Of a stretch of DNA of 28,507 bases, positions 11,032 to 18,623 are shown piece after piece. Origin of the DNA: JAOUEE01 sp051011595 (GTDB taxonomy: Bacteria > Actinomycetota > Acidimicrobiia > Acidimicrobiales > SHLQ01); assembly GCA_051011595.1 (NCBI GenBank), contig JBPCTQ010000269.1:1-28507 (forward strand), read 5' to 3'. Numbering within the stretch: position 1 is the stretch's first letter; each line of letters begins with the position of its first letter. The translations under genes were made by a program, and so were the position numbers. Under the pieces are notes generated by a model. It had not been told where the DNA came from. It searched no databases and saw only the letters and a list, made by a program, of their open reading frames with translations.

Positions 11032-11721
11032 TCAGTCGGCCACCTTGTAGCCGACGCCGTACACGGTGACGACGTGGCGGGGTCGGGACGGATCGACCTC
11101 GAGCTTCTTGCGCAGCCCGGCCACATGGACATCGATCGTTCGTTCCAGCCCGTCGTAGTCGAACCCGAAGGCCGCCTCCAGCAGGTCGCGTCGGCTGAAG
11201 GCCCGGCCCCGGTCGGCCGCCATGGTGTGCAGGATGGCGAATTCCTTCGGGGTGACGGCAACCGGGTGTCCCTCCCGGGTTACCTCGTGGCGGCGAGGGT
11301 CGACCACGATGTCGCCGATGGTGATGGGCGCCAGATCGACGTCGCCCTGGCCCGACCGACGCAAGACGGTGCGGACGCGGGCCATGAGCTCACGGGGGCT
11401 GAACGGTTTGGTGAGGTAGTCGTCGGCGCCCAGGTCCAACCCGGCCAACATGTCGTCCTCGGTGGCCCGGGCCGTGACGAACACGATCGGGATGTCGGTC
11501 TCGAACCGCAGGATGCGGCACACGTCGAGACCGTCGAGGCCCGGCATCATCACGTCGAGGACCATGAGGTCGGGACGCCGTTGGCGTGCTTGTTCGAGGG
11601 CGCTGACGCCATCGTGCACCACCACCACTGCATGACCTTCGGCGGTCAGGTAGGTGCGAATCAGTTCGGCTTGTTTGGGGTCGTCCTCGGCGACGATCAC
11701 CCGGGCTCCGTTGGGTGCCAT
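11032..11721 (-). CDS. OmpR/PhoB-family response regulator
   Basis: A 229-residue DNA-binding regulator paired with the histidine kinase downstream. The receiver domain (about 7-120) has the acidic pair in VIVAEDD, phosphoacceptor D56 in VLDVMMPG, T in FVTARA and the conserved lysine in LTKPFSPREL. The C-terminal winged helix (about 135-229) shows VTPKEFAILHTM and RTIDVHVAGLRKKLE with the final VYGVGYKVAD. Two starts are possible: ATG 11739 has no ribosome site, whereas ATG 11721 has AGGA/GGAG a few bases upstream and begins closer to the receiver fold, so 11721 is preferred. A hairpin separates it from the upstream repeat protein gene on the same strand. Confidence 0.95.
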   Translation of the reverse strand: MAPNGARVIVAEDDPKQAELIRTYLTAEGHAVVVVHDGVSALEQARQRRPDLMVLDVMMPGLDGLDVCRILRFETDIPIVFVTARATEDDMLAGLDLGADDYLTKPFSPRELMARVRTVLRRSGQGDVDLAPITIGDIVVDPRRHEVTREGHPVAVTPKEFAILHTMAADRGRAFSRRDLLEAAFGFDYDGLERTIDVHVAGLRKKLEVDPSRPRHVVTVYGVGYKVAD

Positions 11722-11763
11722 GTCTCCATCCTGGGTCATGAAACGGGGTTCGCAACGGCAACA

Positions 11764-11796
11764 GCCGGTGCCGGACCGATCAGGTCCGACACCGGC
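11764..11796 (-). terminator. GC-rich hairpin between repeat protein gene and response regulator
   Basis: GCCGGTGCCGGACC (11764-11777) pairs with GGTCCGACACCGGC (11783-11796) with one mismatch around a 5-base loop GATCA. It lies 20-52 bases after the stop of the secreted repeat protein gene and 43 bases before the regulator start. No T run follows on the minus strand, so it may be an attenuator or mRNA-stabilising stem rather than a full intrinsic terminator. Confidence 0.55.
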
Positions 11797-11815
11797 CGTG
11801 GGTGGGGCGATGGGG

Positions 11816-12796
11816 TCAGGCGGCAACGTCCTCCTGGGCCTCGGGGTCGTCGCCCTCGTCGGTCTCGTCGTGGAAGTCGTCGATGTCCTCGCAGCTTTCG
11901 AAGAACACCTCTTCACAATCCTCGGGCAGTTCGTCACCGACGGCGAAGCTGCCGGCCACCACACCCCCGCCGAGACCTTCCAGAACCGAGTCGGCCACGT
12001 CATTGGCGGCCTCGTCGTCGAAGTCCCATTCGATGAACGTGACACCGAGCTCCTCATCGAGCTCCTCGGTATAGGCGATACCGGCCTCATCGAACGCCGC
12101 CCGCAAGGCATCCATCTCGGCCTGGATCTCAGCGGCCAGCTCGGCCAGCTGTTCGTCGTTCAGGTCGAAGTCGACGTCACCGCCCACCAGCCCATCGAGC
12201 ACCGCGTCGACCACACCGTTGGCGGCCTCGTCGTTGAAGTCCCATTCGATGAACGTGATCCCGAGCTCCTCATCGAGCTCCTCGGTATAGGCGATACCGG
12301 CCTCATCGAACGCCGTCCGCAACGCATCCATCTCCGCCTGGATGTGGGCAATCTCTTCGGGGCCCGGCTTCCAGTCGTCACCCCAGAGCTCCTCGTACAC
12401 CGATTCGGCCACATCGTTGGCGGCCCCGTCGTCGAAGTCCCACTCGATGAACGTGATCCCGAGCTCTTCGTCGAGCTCCTCGGTGTAGGCGATCCCGGCC
12501 TCATCGAACGCCGCCCGCAACGCATCCATCTCCGCCTGGATCTCGGCGATCTCCTCCGAACCTGGCTCCCACTCGAAACACTCGTCGAGGTCGGACCCCT
12601 CGTGGGCCGCTCCTTCGTCGACGTCGGACTCGGGTTCGGGTGCCTCGGTGTCGGGTTCGGCCGGCACGGTGGTGGCGGGCGGCTCCAGGGTGGTCCCGCC
12701 ATCCTGGGCGTTGGCGATGCCGATGGTGCCACCGAGCAGGCCGAGGCCCACCAGGGTGGCGCCGACCAGGCGGGTACGGGGGGAGCGGGTGTTCAT
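11816..12796 (-). CDS. Secreted acidic protein with three near-identical repeats
   Basis: A 326-residue protein of no family I recognise. The ATG at 12796 has AAAGGGA seven bases upstream. A Sec signal peptide is clear: RTR near the start, hydrophobic core LVGATLVGLGLLGGTIGI and cleavage after ANA (residue 30). A proline/threonine/glutamate-rich linker follows to about residue 80. Three copies of a ~43-residue unit then occupy roughly 85-126, 151-193 and 223-265. Each reads IQAEMDALR(A/T)AFDEAG, IAYTEELDEELG and (I/V)TFIEWDF(D/N)D, and differs from the others at only a few positions. The tail is strongly acidic with two further cysteines (EDCEEVFFESC). The whole mature protein is very acidic, which could mean cation binding or halophily. 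It is the first gene ahead of the two-component system and may be its target or its sensor's partner. Confidence 0.85.
   Translation of the reverse strand: MNTRSPRTRLVGATLVGLGLLGGTIGIANAQDGGTTLEPPATTVPAEPDTEAPEPESDVDEGAAHEGSDLDECFEWEPGSEEIAEIQAEMDALRAAFDEAGIAYTEELDEELGITFIEWDFDDGAANDVAESVYEELWGDDWKPGPEEIAHIQAEMDALRTAFDEAGIAYTEELDEELGITFIEWDFNDEAANGVVDAVLDGLVGGDVDFDLNDEQLAELAAEIQAEMDALRAAFDEAGIAYTEELDEELGVTFIEWDFDDEAANDVADSVLEGLGGGVVAGSFAVGDELPEDCEEVFFESCEDIDDFHDETDEGDDPEAQEDVAA
12003..12545 (-). repeat. Three direct repeats of ~128 bp inside the secreted protein gene
   Basis: Copies at 12003-12130, 12219-12344 and 12417-12545 start with TTGGCGGCC on the plus strand and share long identical runs, for example CGATGAACGTGA and GCCTCATCGAACGCCG. 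Pitches are 216 and 198 bases, both multiples of three, so the frame is kept. Identity at third codon positions points to recent duplication or continuing conversion between copies. Confidence 0.85.
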
Positions 12797-12960
12797 GGGG
12801 TTCCCTTTCGTGTCAGTGGAGGGGGTCATCGACCACAGTGAGCCACCGGGTGTTCAGATGTTGTGAAGGCCCGGTCAGATCTCACTGTTTTCGGTCACGA
12901 CGCGGCCGTTGGGGCCCGTGGTCCGGTGTTGCACCGAGCCGTCGCCCCGGTTCGGGCCAG

Positions 12961-12966
12961 TACCCT
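12961..12966 (+). promoter_or_regulatory. -10 box TACCCT, leaderless start for the ABC ATPase gene
   Basis: TACCCT, six bases, then GTG at 12973. The only purine-rich stretch, GGGAG, abuts the GTG and is too close to act as a ribosome site, so a leaderless transcript is the simpler reading. No in-frame ATG, GTG or TTG occurs just upstream. A -35 element is not evident. Confidence 0.5.
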
Positions 12967-12972
12967 CGGGAG

Positions 12973-13743
12973 GTGGCTCCCCTGCTGACGGTCAGCAACC
13001 TGCGCGTGTCGTATGGATCTCGGGTCGCGCTCAACCGCATGACCTTCACCCTCGATGCCGGCGCCTCGGCCGCGCTCATCGGTCCCAACGGTTCGGGTAA
13101 AACCACCCTGTTGCAGACACTGGCCGGCCTGAAGAAGCCGACGGGCGGCACCGTGGCCTTCGACCCGGTCAACCCCCGAGTCGCCATGGTGACCCAGCGC
13201 CACGATCACGGTCGTTGGATGCCGCTCACTGCCGGGGAGGTGCTCACCATGGCGTCGTACGCCGAGCGCGGGCTCATCGGTCGTCTGCGCGACGACGACC
13301 GCGCCGCCCGGGCTCGGGCGGCCGACCAGCTCGGTGTCGCCGACCTGCTCGATCGCCAGTTCGGCGAGTTGTCCGGTGGTCAACAGCAGCGGATACTCAT
13401 CGCCCAGGCGCTGGCCCAGCGGCCCCAGCTCTTGTTGCTCGACGAGCCGATCACCGGTCTCGATCTGGTGTCACAGCAACGCATTCTCGACGTGGTGGCC
13501 AGCGAGACGGCGGCCGGCACGTCGGTCATCTTGTCCACCCACCATCTCGACGAGGCCCGACACTGCGACATCGTGTTGCTGGTGGCCACCGACCTGGTGG
13601 CCAGCGGGCCCCCCGATGAGGTCCTCACCACCGAACGGCTGCGGGAGGCCTTCACCGGCAGCTTGTTGGGTGACCATCGCGACCACGGCCACAAGCTGGA
13701 TCTGTTGCTGCTCGACGACCACGGCCACGGCACCCACGACTGA
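12973..13743 (+). CDS. ABC transporter ATP-binding protein, metal (Zn/Mn) type
   Basis: A 256-residue nucleotide-binding subunit. Walker A GPNGSGKTT is at 37-45, the signature LSGGQQQR at 133-140, Walker B LLLLDEP with D157 and E158, and the H-loop histidine H190 in STHH. The stretch around the Q-loop (VTQRHDHGRWMPLTAGEVLTM) and the histidine-rich C-terminus (DHRDHGHKLDLL, then DDHGHGTHD) resemble ATPases of zinc or manganese importers (ZnuC/MntA type). A binding protein and a permease normally sit beside such a gene. Neither is present: the gene is followed by palindromic repeats and a convergent hydrolase gene, and it diverges from the secreted repeat protein. Partner subunits must be elsewhere, or it is a remnant that is still intact. 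Confidence 0.9.
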   Translation: MAPLLTVSNLRVSYGSRVALNRMTFTLDAGASAALIGPNGSGKTTLLQTLAGLKKPTGGTVAFDPVNPRVAMVTQRHDHGRWMPLTAGEVLTMASYAERGLIGRLRDDDRAARARAADQLGVADLLDRQFGELSGGQQQRILIAQALAQRPQLLLLDEPITGLDLVSQQRILDVVASETAAGTSVILSTHHLDEARHCDIVLLVATDLVASGPPDEVLTTERLREAFTGSLLGDHRDHGHKLDLLLLDDHGHGTHD

Positions 13744-13750
13744 CCCACGC

Positions 13751-13800
13751 CCAACTGGCGGTCCTACGCGTCACCTGTGACGCGCTCCACCGCCAGAACG
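13751..13800. repeat. Palindromic repeat, copy A of doublet 1
   Basis: A 50-bp unit. Outer arms CTGGCGGT and ACCGCCAG pair over 8 bp, a small 4 x 4 internal loop follows, and inner arms CGCGTCAC and GTGACGCG pair over 8 bp to a 2-base loop. The unit ends in the conserved flank AACG. It differs from copy B, 60 bases downstream, at two loop positions. It lies just after the stop of the ABC ATPase gene. Confidence 0.9.
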
Positions 13801-13810
13801 GTCGCGTCGC

Positions 13811-13860
13811 CCAACTGGCGGTCCTACGCGTCACATATGACGCGCTCCACCGCCAGAACG
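13811..13860. repeat. Palindromic repeat, copy B of doublet 1
   Basis: Same 50-bp unit and orientation as copy A at an exact 60-base pitch, with loop CATA instead of CCTG and an 11-base spacer. A fragment of the right end (CCGCCAGAACGG) recurs at 13869-13880, before the stop of the convergent hydrolase gene. The pair sits between two convergent genes, where it could also act as a bidirectional terminator. Confidence 0.9.
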
Positions 13861-13889
13861 GCTGGGCCCGCCAGAACGGTCAGCTCACG

Positions 13890-14723
13890 TCAGGCGGCGG
13901 CTTCGTCGACGGACTCGAGCCCGCTGACCTCGTCGAGGAATCGCAGCACCGTGTCGTTGAAGATCCGCGCGTGTTCGATCATCAGCCCGTGGGCCGCTCC
14001 CCGGATGATGGCCAGCCGGGCATCGGGGATGGTGGCCGCCAACAGCTCGGAATCGGCGACCGGCGTGAGAATGTCCTGGCTGCCCACCACGATGAGGGTG
14101 GGAACCTTCACCTGGGCCAGCTCTTTCATGAGTTCGTCGTCGACCGACAGCAGACCCTGGAGCTGGCCGATCAAGCCGTGCACTGGCGCCCGCTGCGCCA
14201 ACAGCCCGATGACATTGGCCACCGGCCACAGTCGGCGCATGGACCGCGGTCCGATGAGCCACTGGAGGTTGGTGGTCATCCACCGGTGCATACCCTTCGT
14301 GCGGGCCTGCTCGACCCAGTCCTCGAGCAGCTCCTGGCGCCAGGGCTGGAGCTGGCACGCGGTGCAGGCCAGGGTCATCGACCGCACCCGAGACGGGTAC
14401 ATGACGGCCATGATCTGCGCGAGTGCCCCACCCATGGAGGCACCCATGACGTGGACCGAGTCGATGCCCTCCCGATCGAGCACCGCCACCGCATCGGCGG
14501 TGAGGTCCTCCAGACGGTAGGGCCCGGTGGGTTTGTCGCTGCGACCCGACCCACGGTTGTCGACGATGATGCACCGGTACCGAGCCGTGAAGGCCCGTCG
14601 CTGCATCATCCATCCCAGACCGTCGGTGCCGAGCCCGTGCAACAGCAGCAGGGGCGGACCATCGGCGGGGCCGGCCATGCGGTAGAAGATACGGGTGCCG
14701 TCATCGGCGTAGGCGTAGGGCAT
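13890..14723 (-). CDS. Alpha/beta-fold hydrolase
   Basis: A 277-residue serine hydrolase-like protein. The oxyanion strand LLLLHGLGTDG, nucleophile elbow GASMGG with S96, acid D217 in VVGSQDILTP and base H245 in GAAHGLM give a full catalytic triad. The fold is that of small-molecule esterases, haloperoxidase-like and 3-oxoadipate enol-lactonase-like enzymes, so the substrate cannot be named. The ATG at 14723 overlaps the stop of the upstream acyltransferase-like gene by one base (TGATG), so translation is probably coupled. It is the last gene of the nadC-coaX-lysS operon. Family assignment is firm. Confidence 0.92.
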   Translation of the reverse strand: MPYAYADDGTRIFYRMAGPADGPPLLLLHGLGTDGLGWMMQRRAFTARYRCIIVDNRGSGRSDKPTGPYRLEDLTADAVAVLDREGIDSVHVMGASMGGALAQIMAVMYPSRVRSMTLACTACQLQPWRQELLEDWVEQARTKGMHRWMTTNLQWLIGPRSMRRLWPVANVIGLLAQRAPVHGLIGQLQGLLSVDDELMKELAQVKVPTLIVVGSQDILTPVADSELLAATIPDARLAIIRGAAHGLMIEHARIFNDTVLRFLDEVSGLESVDEAAA

Positions 14724-15343
14724 CAGAGGGCTCGCTGGATGGCCGCGCGGGCGGCCTCGGCCAGATCGACCGCCGGCTCGCGCCCCGCCGTGGCCGGAAC
14801 ATCGAGGGCCGTGCCGATGGTGTAGTGCCAGGTTCGGCTCCACTGGCGGCCACGGGCCACCGAGGGGAGCACCGTGGCTCCGGTCTCCACGGCAGCCGAG
14901 GCCATCCCGAGATCGAGGCCACCGGCCATACCCCCGTACATGAAACGCCACTGCAGCGGAGCCACCACCAACTCTCCGGCGCGCAACAAGCTGGAGACCT
15001 CGTCGGGATGGGCCAGCACGGCGCCGATCCGCCGCAGGAAGGAACCAACGACGGCGACGTCGGGAAGTCCGACCAGACGGGCCTGTCGGCCCGAGGTGTT
15101 GGCGATCCCGAGGGCGGCCACCATGGGCTCAGCGAAGCCAATGCCCCGGTTCACCACCACCATGGTGGGGCCGGTGGCCGGAATCCGACGCTCGCCGGCC
15201 ACGTCGACGTTCCAGCCCAGACGGCCGATACGGACGGCCATGGCGTGCCACCCGGGGTCGAGGCCCCACGGGTCGACGGTGTGGGACCCGTCGGCGTGGG
15301 CCCGAATCTCGTCCATCACCTCTTTGCCCATCGCCGCGCTCAC
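14723..15343 (-). CDS. PlsC-like acyltransferase-fold protein lacking the HX4D motif
   Basis: A 206-residue protein resembling lysophospholipid acyltransferases over about residues 35-190: a strand ending in MVVVN, then LVGLPDVAVVGSFLRRIGAVLAHPDEV, SLLRAGELVVAPLQ and VLPSVARG in the usual order. The catalytic histidine-aspartate box is not there, however: the N-H-X4-D position reads N65-R66-GIGFAE, and the usual FPEG motif reads APLQ. It may bind acyl chains or lipids without catalysis, or use another residue set. The GTG at 15343 overlaps the stop of the upstream SDR-like gene by four bases (GTGA), which sets the start. From memory, M. tuberculosis also has an epimerase-like gene next to an acyltransferase-like gene (Rv0501-Rv0502), so the pairing may be conserved. 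Confidence 0.75.
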   Translation of the reverse strand: MSAAMGKEVMDEIRAHADGSHTVDPWGLDPGWHAMAVRIGRLGWNVDVAGERRIPATGPTMVVVNRGIGFAEPMVAALGIANTSGRQARLVGLPDVAVVGSFLRRIGAVLAHPDEVSSLLRAGELVVAPLQWRFMYGGMAGGLDLGMASAAVETGATVLPSVARGRQWSRTWHYTIGTALDVPATAGREPAVDLAEAARAAIQRAL

Positions 15344-16305
15344 GCCGCCTCCCGAGTGTCGAGGTAGACGACCGATGCCCACTGATACAGATCCTTCACG
15401 ACCTCGACGGTGGTGAACCGGGGCTGCCAATCGAGCACCTGGTGGGCGCGAGCCCCGTCGGCGGTGCGCCCTCGGGTCAGCATCTCGACTCCGTGTTGGG
15501 GCAACGGCGACCCGAGCAGTCCGGTGATGCTGCGAGCAAGGGTCCACACCGGCCCCATGACGGGTACGGGAATGCGGCCGCCCAAACGCACGGCCTGGGA
15601 ACCCGACACCGCCCCCTCCCCCACCACGTTGAGTGGCCCCGACCAATCGGCGGCCAGGGCCGCGATGGTGGCCGAGGTCATGTCGTCGATGTGGAGCAGC
15701 GAGAACGGAAGGTCGGGAACGGCCGCCACCGGGACCACCGGCAACCGCAGGTACCGACCGATGGGGCTCGGAATATGCGGACCGACGATGGGGGCATACC
15801 GCAGCGGGGCCACCGGCACGCCGCTGTCGCGGGCGAAGGCCCGGGCCATCTCCTCGACGTCGCGGAGCGTCCGCCCGAAGGCGGTGGTGGGATCAACCGC
15901 ACTGTCCTCGTCGGGCCCGAGTGGGCTCTGGCGACGCCGTCCGTAGATCTCGATGCCCGAACGAACCACGATCCGTTCGACCGACTCGCACTCCGACACG
16001 GCCCGGAACACGGCTTCGGTGGCCGAGAGGCTACGGGCATGGGCGTCGCCGGGGCTGCTGCGGGCATGGGGTTCGTAGATACCCAGATGCACCACGTGGG
16101 TGGGATCGAACTCACGGATCAGCGAGGTGAGGCGTTCGGAGTCCTCCGGGGGCACCCGTTCGAACTCGGTGCGGCGCAAATGGCGTCGTGGTGGGTCGAT
16201 GTCGGCGCCCATGACAGCGTCGTCCGAGCCGGCCTCCAGGGCCAACGCCACCGAGGTGCCGAGGTGGCCACCGAGGCCGGTGACGAAGATGCGGCGTTTG
16301 CTCAC
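15340..16305 (-). CDS. NAD-dependent epimerase/dehydratase-like (extended SDR) protein
   Basis: A 321-residue Rossmann-fold protein. The dinucleotide motif VTGLGGHLG (residues 8-16) is typical of extended SDRs, and D34-like acidic residues in GADIDPP favour NAD. The region GIEIYGRRR and the later PLRYAPIVGPH and LLHIDDM match the family. The active-site YxxxK is replaced: the segment AFGRTLRDVEE has F143 and L147 where tyrosine and lysine are expected. Ordinary epimerase or dehydratase chemistry is therefore doubtful, and the protein may be a nucleotide-binding sensor or use other residues. The GTG at 16305 overlaps the lysS stop by four bases. It is followed by the PlsC-like gene with the same kind of overlap. 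Confidence 0.85.
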   Translation of the reverse strand: MSKRRIFVTGLGGHLGTSVALALEAGSDDAVMGADIDPPRRHLRRTEFERVPPEDSERLTSLIREFDPTHVVHLGIYEPHARSSPGDAHARSLSATEAVFRAVSECESVERIVVRSGIEIYGRRRQSPLGPDEDSAVDPTTAFGRTLRDVEEMARAFARDSGVPVAPLRYAPIVGPHIPSPIGRYLRLPVVPVAAVPDLPFSLLHIDDMTSATIAALAADWSGPLNVVGEGAVSGSQAVRLGGRIPVPVMGPVWTLARSITGLLGSPLPQHGVEMLTRGRTADGARAHQVLDWQPRFTTVEVVKDLYQWASVVYLDTREAA

Positions 16306-17717
16306 GAGGGCCCGGATCCGGGATCGGGCCGCAACGTGGGAAAGAGGATCACATCTCGAATGGTACCGGTACCCGTCAGTAGCATCACCAAACGATCGAT
16401 GCCGATACCCAGCCCCACCGTGGGCGGAAGCCCGTACTCGAGGGCTTTCACGTAGTCGTGATCGATGGGCATGGCTTCGGCGTCACCGGCCTCCCGATCG
16501 GCCGCCTGGCCCGTGAATCGGGCCAATTGCTCGTCGGGATCGATCAGCTCGGTGAACCCGTTCCCCAGCTCGCGGCCGGCCACGATCGGCTCGAATCGTT
16601 CCACCAGTCCGGGGTGTTCGCGGTGATCGCGGGCCAACGGAGAAACCTCCTTGGGGTAGTCGGTGACGAACACCGGGTCCCACAGATTGGCTTCGACATT
16701 TTTCTCGTAGATCTCGAGGATGAGCTTGCCCACGCCGTAGTACGGCTTGACCTCGACCCCCAGCCGTTCGGCCTCGGTGGCCAGCTCGTCACGATCCATG
16801 TCGATCGACACCTCGAGGCCGGTGAACTCATGGACCAGCTCGATCATCGACGCACGCCGCCACGGCGGGGTGAGATCGATGGGCCGATCGTCGAGCTCGA
16901 CCACCGTGCCGCCGGTGTGGCGTTCGGCCAGCGACGACACCAGTTCCTCGACCAGGTCCATGCAGTCGTGGTAATCGGCGTAGGCCCAGTACAGCTCGAG
17001 CATGGTGAATTCGGGGTTGTGACGGGTGGACAGGCCTTCGTTGCGGAACACCCGAGCGATCTCGAAGACCTTCTCGAACCCACCCACCACCAGTCGCTTG
17101 AGATAGAGCTCGGGCGCGATCCGCAGATACAACTCGGTGTCGAGGGCGTTGTGGTGGGTGGAGAAGGGACGGGCGGCAGCTCCACCGGGGATGGGGTGCA
17201 GCACCGGCGTCTCCACCTCGACGAATGCACGCTCGTCGAGCCACCGCCGGATGTCGGCCACGATGCGGCTGCGCGCCAACAACCGCTCGCGAGCTTCATC
17301 GTTCACCCACAGATCGACGTATCGCTGCCGGTACCGGAGCTCGGTGTCGGTGACCCCATGCCACTTGTCGGGGAAGGGGTGGCGCCACTGGGCCAGGGTC
17401 TCCCACTCGTCGACCCGGATCGACAGCTCGCCCCGCTTGGTGCGCATCACCACACCGGTCACACCCAACCAGTCGCCCAGGTTGAGGTCGGCGAACTGCT
17501 CGAAACGAGGGGTGGTCTTGGCCGGCGCGAACAGCTGGATACGACCGGTGCCGTCGCGCAGGTCACCGAACACGAGCTTGCCCTGACCGCGGCGGAGCAT
17601 CAGGCGACCGGCGACGGTGACGGTGACGTCGGCCTCGGTGCCATCGGCCAGGTCGGCGAAACGCTCATGCACGCCGGCCGCGGTGGCGTTGGGTTCGAAT
17701 CGGTACGGAGCAGTCAT
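16302..17717 (-). CDS. lysS: Lysyl-tRNA synthetase, class II
   Basis: A 471-residue class II enzyme that charges tRNA-Lys in the cytoplasm. The N-terminal OB-fold anticodon-binding domain spans about 25-125 (VAGRLMLRRGQGKLVFGDLRD). Motif 1 lies around RYVDLW and FVEVETPVLHPIPGGA, motif 2 is FEIARVFRNEGLSTRHNPEF, and motif 3 is GLGIGIDRLVMLLT near the C-terminus. It is slightly shorter than typical lysS (about 500), mainly at the N-terminus. The ATG at 17717 begins MTAPYRF just before the OB fold. The ribosome site is weak (GAGG about 10 bases upstream). A possible promoter lies about 35 bases upstream, so it may be read both from that and from the coaX transcript. No T-box or leader peptide is visible in the 109-base gap. 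Confidence 0.97.
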   Translation of the reverse strand: MTAPYRFEPNATAAGVHERFADLADGTEADVTVTVAGRLMLRRGQGKLVFGDLRDGTGRIQLFAPAKTTPRFEQFADLNLGDWLGVTGVVMRTKRGELSIRVDEWETLAQWRHPFPDKWHGVTDTELRYRQRYVDLWVNDEARERLLARSRIVADIRRWLDERAFVEVETPVLHPIPGGAAARPFSTHHNALDTELYLRIAPELYLKRLVVGGFEKVFEIARVFRNEGLSTRHNPEFTMLELYWAYADYHDCMDLVEELVSSLAERHTGGTVVELDDRPIDLTPPWRRASMIELVHEFTGLEVSIDMDRDELATEAERLGVEVKPYYGVGKLILEIYEKNVEANLWDPVFVTDYPKEVSPLARDHREHPGLVERFEPIVAGRELGNGFTELIDPDEQLARFTGQAADREAGDAEAMPIDHDYVKALEYGLPPTVGLGIGIDRLVMLLTGTGTIRDVILFPTLRPDPGSGPS

Positions 17718-17751
17718 CGCGGGGGCCTCGAGGTCCTGGCGGGCGGATGCG

Positions 17752-17757
17752 AGCATA
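17752..17757 (-). promoter_or_regulatory. Possible -10 box of lysS (TATGCT)
   Basis: On the minus strand TATGCT is 34 bases before the lysS ATG, in the 109-base gap after coaX. It is a good -10 match but no -35 hexamer was found at the right distance, so this rests on the hexamer alone. It would give lysS and the three genes after it independent transcription. Confidence 0.35.
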
Positions 17758-17826
17758 GGACCCGACCCCGTCCCCTTCCGGGGATTGGGCCGAGCGCGCC
17801 GGTGCGCGGGGCGGCACCGACCACGA

Positions 17827-18621
17827 TCACTCGACGTTCTTGGCGTGAACCAGGCGCAGGCCGTGCAGCGTGAGGAACGGCTCGTTGTGCTCGATGCTCT
17901 CGGTGACAGGGGCGATGAGATCGGCCAGCCCGCCGGTGGCCACCACCGTGCACTCCCCCAGCTCGGCCCGGAACCGGGCCACCATGCCGTCGATCTGGCT
18001 GGCGAAGCCGTAGACGGCTCCGGACTGCAGGGATTCGACGGTGCTCTTGCCGATGACACTGCGGGGTTCGGACATCGGCACCGCCCCCAGCAGCGCCGCG
18101 CGACCGAACAGGGCTTCGAGGCTGATCTCCACACCAGGAGCGATGGCCCCCCCGAGGAACTCACCGTCAGAGCTGATGACGTCGAAGTTGTTACCGGTAC
18201 CGAAGTCGACCACGACGGTGGGGCCGCCGAAGAGGTCGTAGGCCCCGACGGCGTTGGCGATGCGATCGGCACCCACTTCCTTGGGGTTGTCGTACAGGAT
18301 CGGCATGCCGGTCTTGACGCCGGGTTCGATGACCACGGCGGCGAACGAGAAGTACCGGTCCACCATGGCGCGGAGCGCCTCGAGCACACGTGGCACACCC
18401 GAGCAGATGGCCACACCGGTGACGTCGCGCTCCAGATCGAGATCGGCGGCGGCCAGGAAGTTGCGGATGAGCACGGCGTTCTCGTCCGACGTGCGGTCGT
18501 GGTTGGTGGCGATCCGCCACGAATCGAGCAGCCCGACTCCCGCTCCTTCGCCGGTCTCGAGGCTGTCGTCGAAGAGGCCGATCACGGTCTGGGTGTTGCC
18601 CGCATCGATCGTCATCAACAT
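17827..18621 (-). CDS. coaX: Type III pantothenate kinase
   Basis: A 264-residue enzyme of the ASKHA fold that phosphorylates pantothenate, the first step to coenzyme A. The N-terminal phosphate-binding motif IDAGNT (residues 5-10) carries the catalytic aspartate. VVVDFGTGNNFDVI is the second phosphate loop (commonly DFGTATT, here GNN), GGAIAPGVEIS follows, and the C-terminal VVATGGLADLI is present. The ATG at 18621 is preferred over ATG 18615 because GGGAGGA lies six bases upstream of it. It begins two bases after the nadC stop, so the two are coupled. The pantothenate synthetase gene panC is 3 kb away on the same strand. Confidence 0.95.
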   Translation of the reverse strand: MLMTIDAGNTQTVIGLFDDSLETGEGAGVGLLDSWRIATNHDRTSDENAVLIRNFLAAADLDLERDVTGVAICSGVPRVLEALRAMVDRYFSFAAVVIEPGVKTGMPILYDNPKEVGADRIANAVGAYDLFGGPTVVVDFGTGNNFDVISSDGEFLGGAIAPGVEISLEALFGRAALLGAVPMSEPRSVIGKSTVESLQSGAVYGFASQIDGMVARFRAELGECTVVATGGLADLIAPVTESIEHNEPFLTLHGLRLVHAKNVE

Positions 18622-18623
18622 GT

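Noticed and set aside
13751..13860. CRISPR array
   Set aside because: Only two units, an 11-base spacer, strong palindromy across the whole unit and no cas genes. The pattern fits a REP-like element, not CRISPR.
17718..17826. T-box or other riboswitch leader ahead of lysS
   Set aside because: The 109-base gap is too short for a T-box and shows no T-box sequence or specifier stem. Only a possible -10 box was noted.
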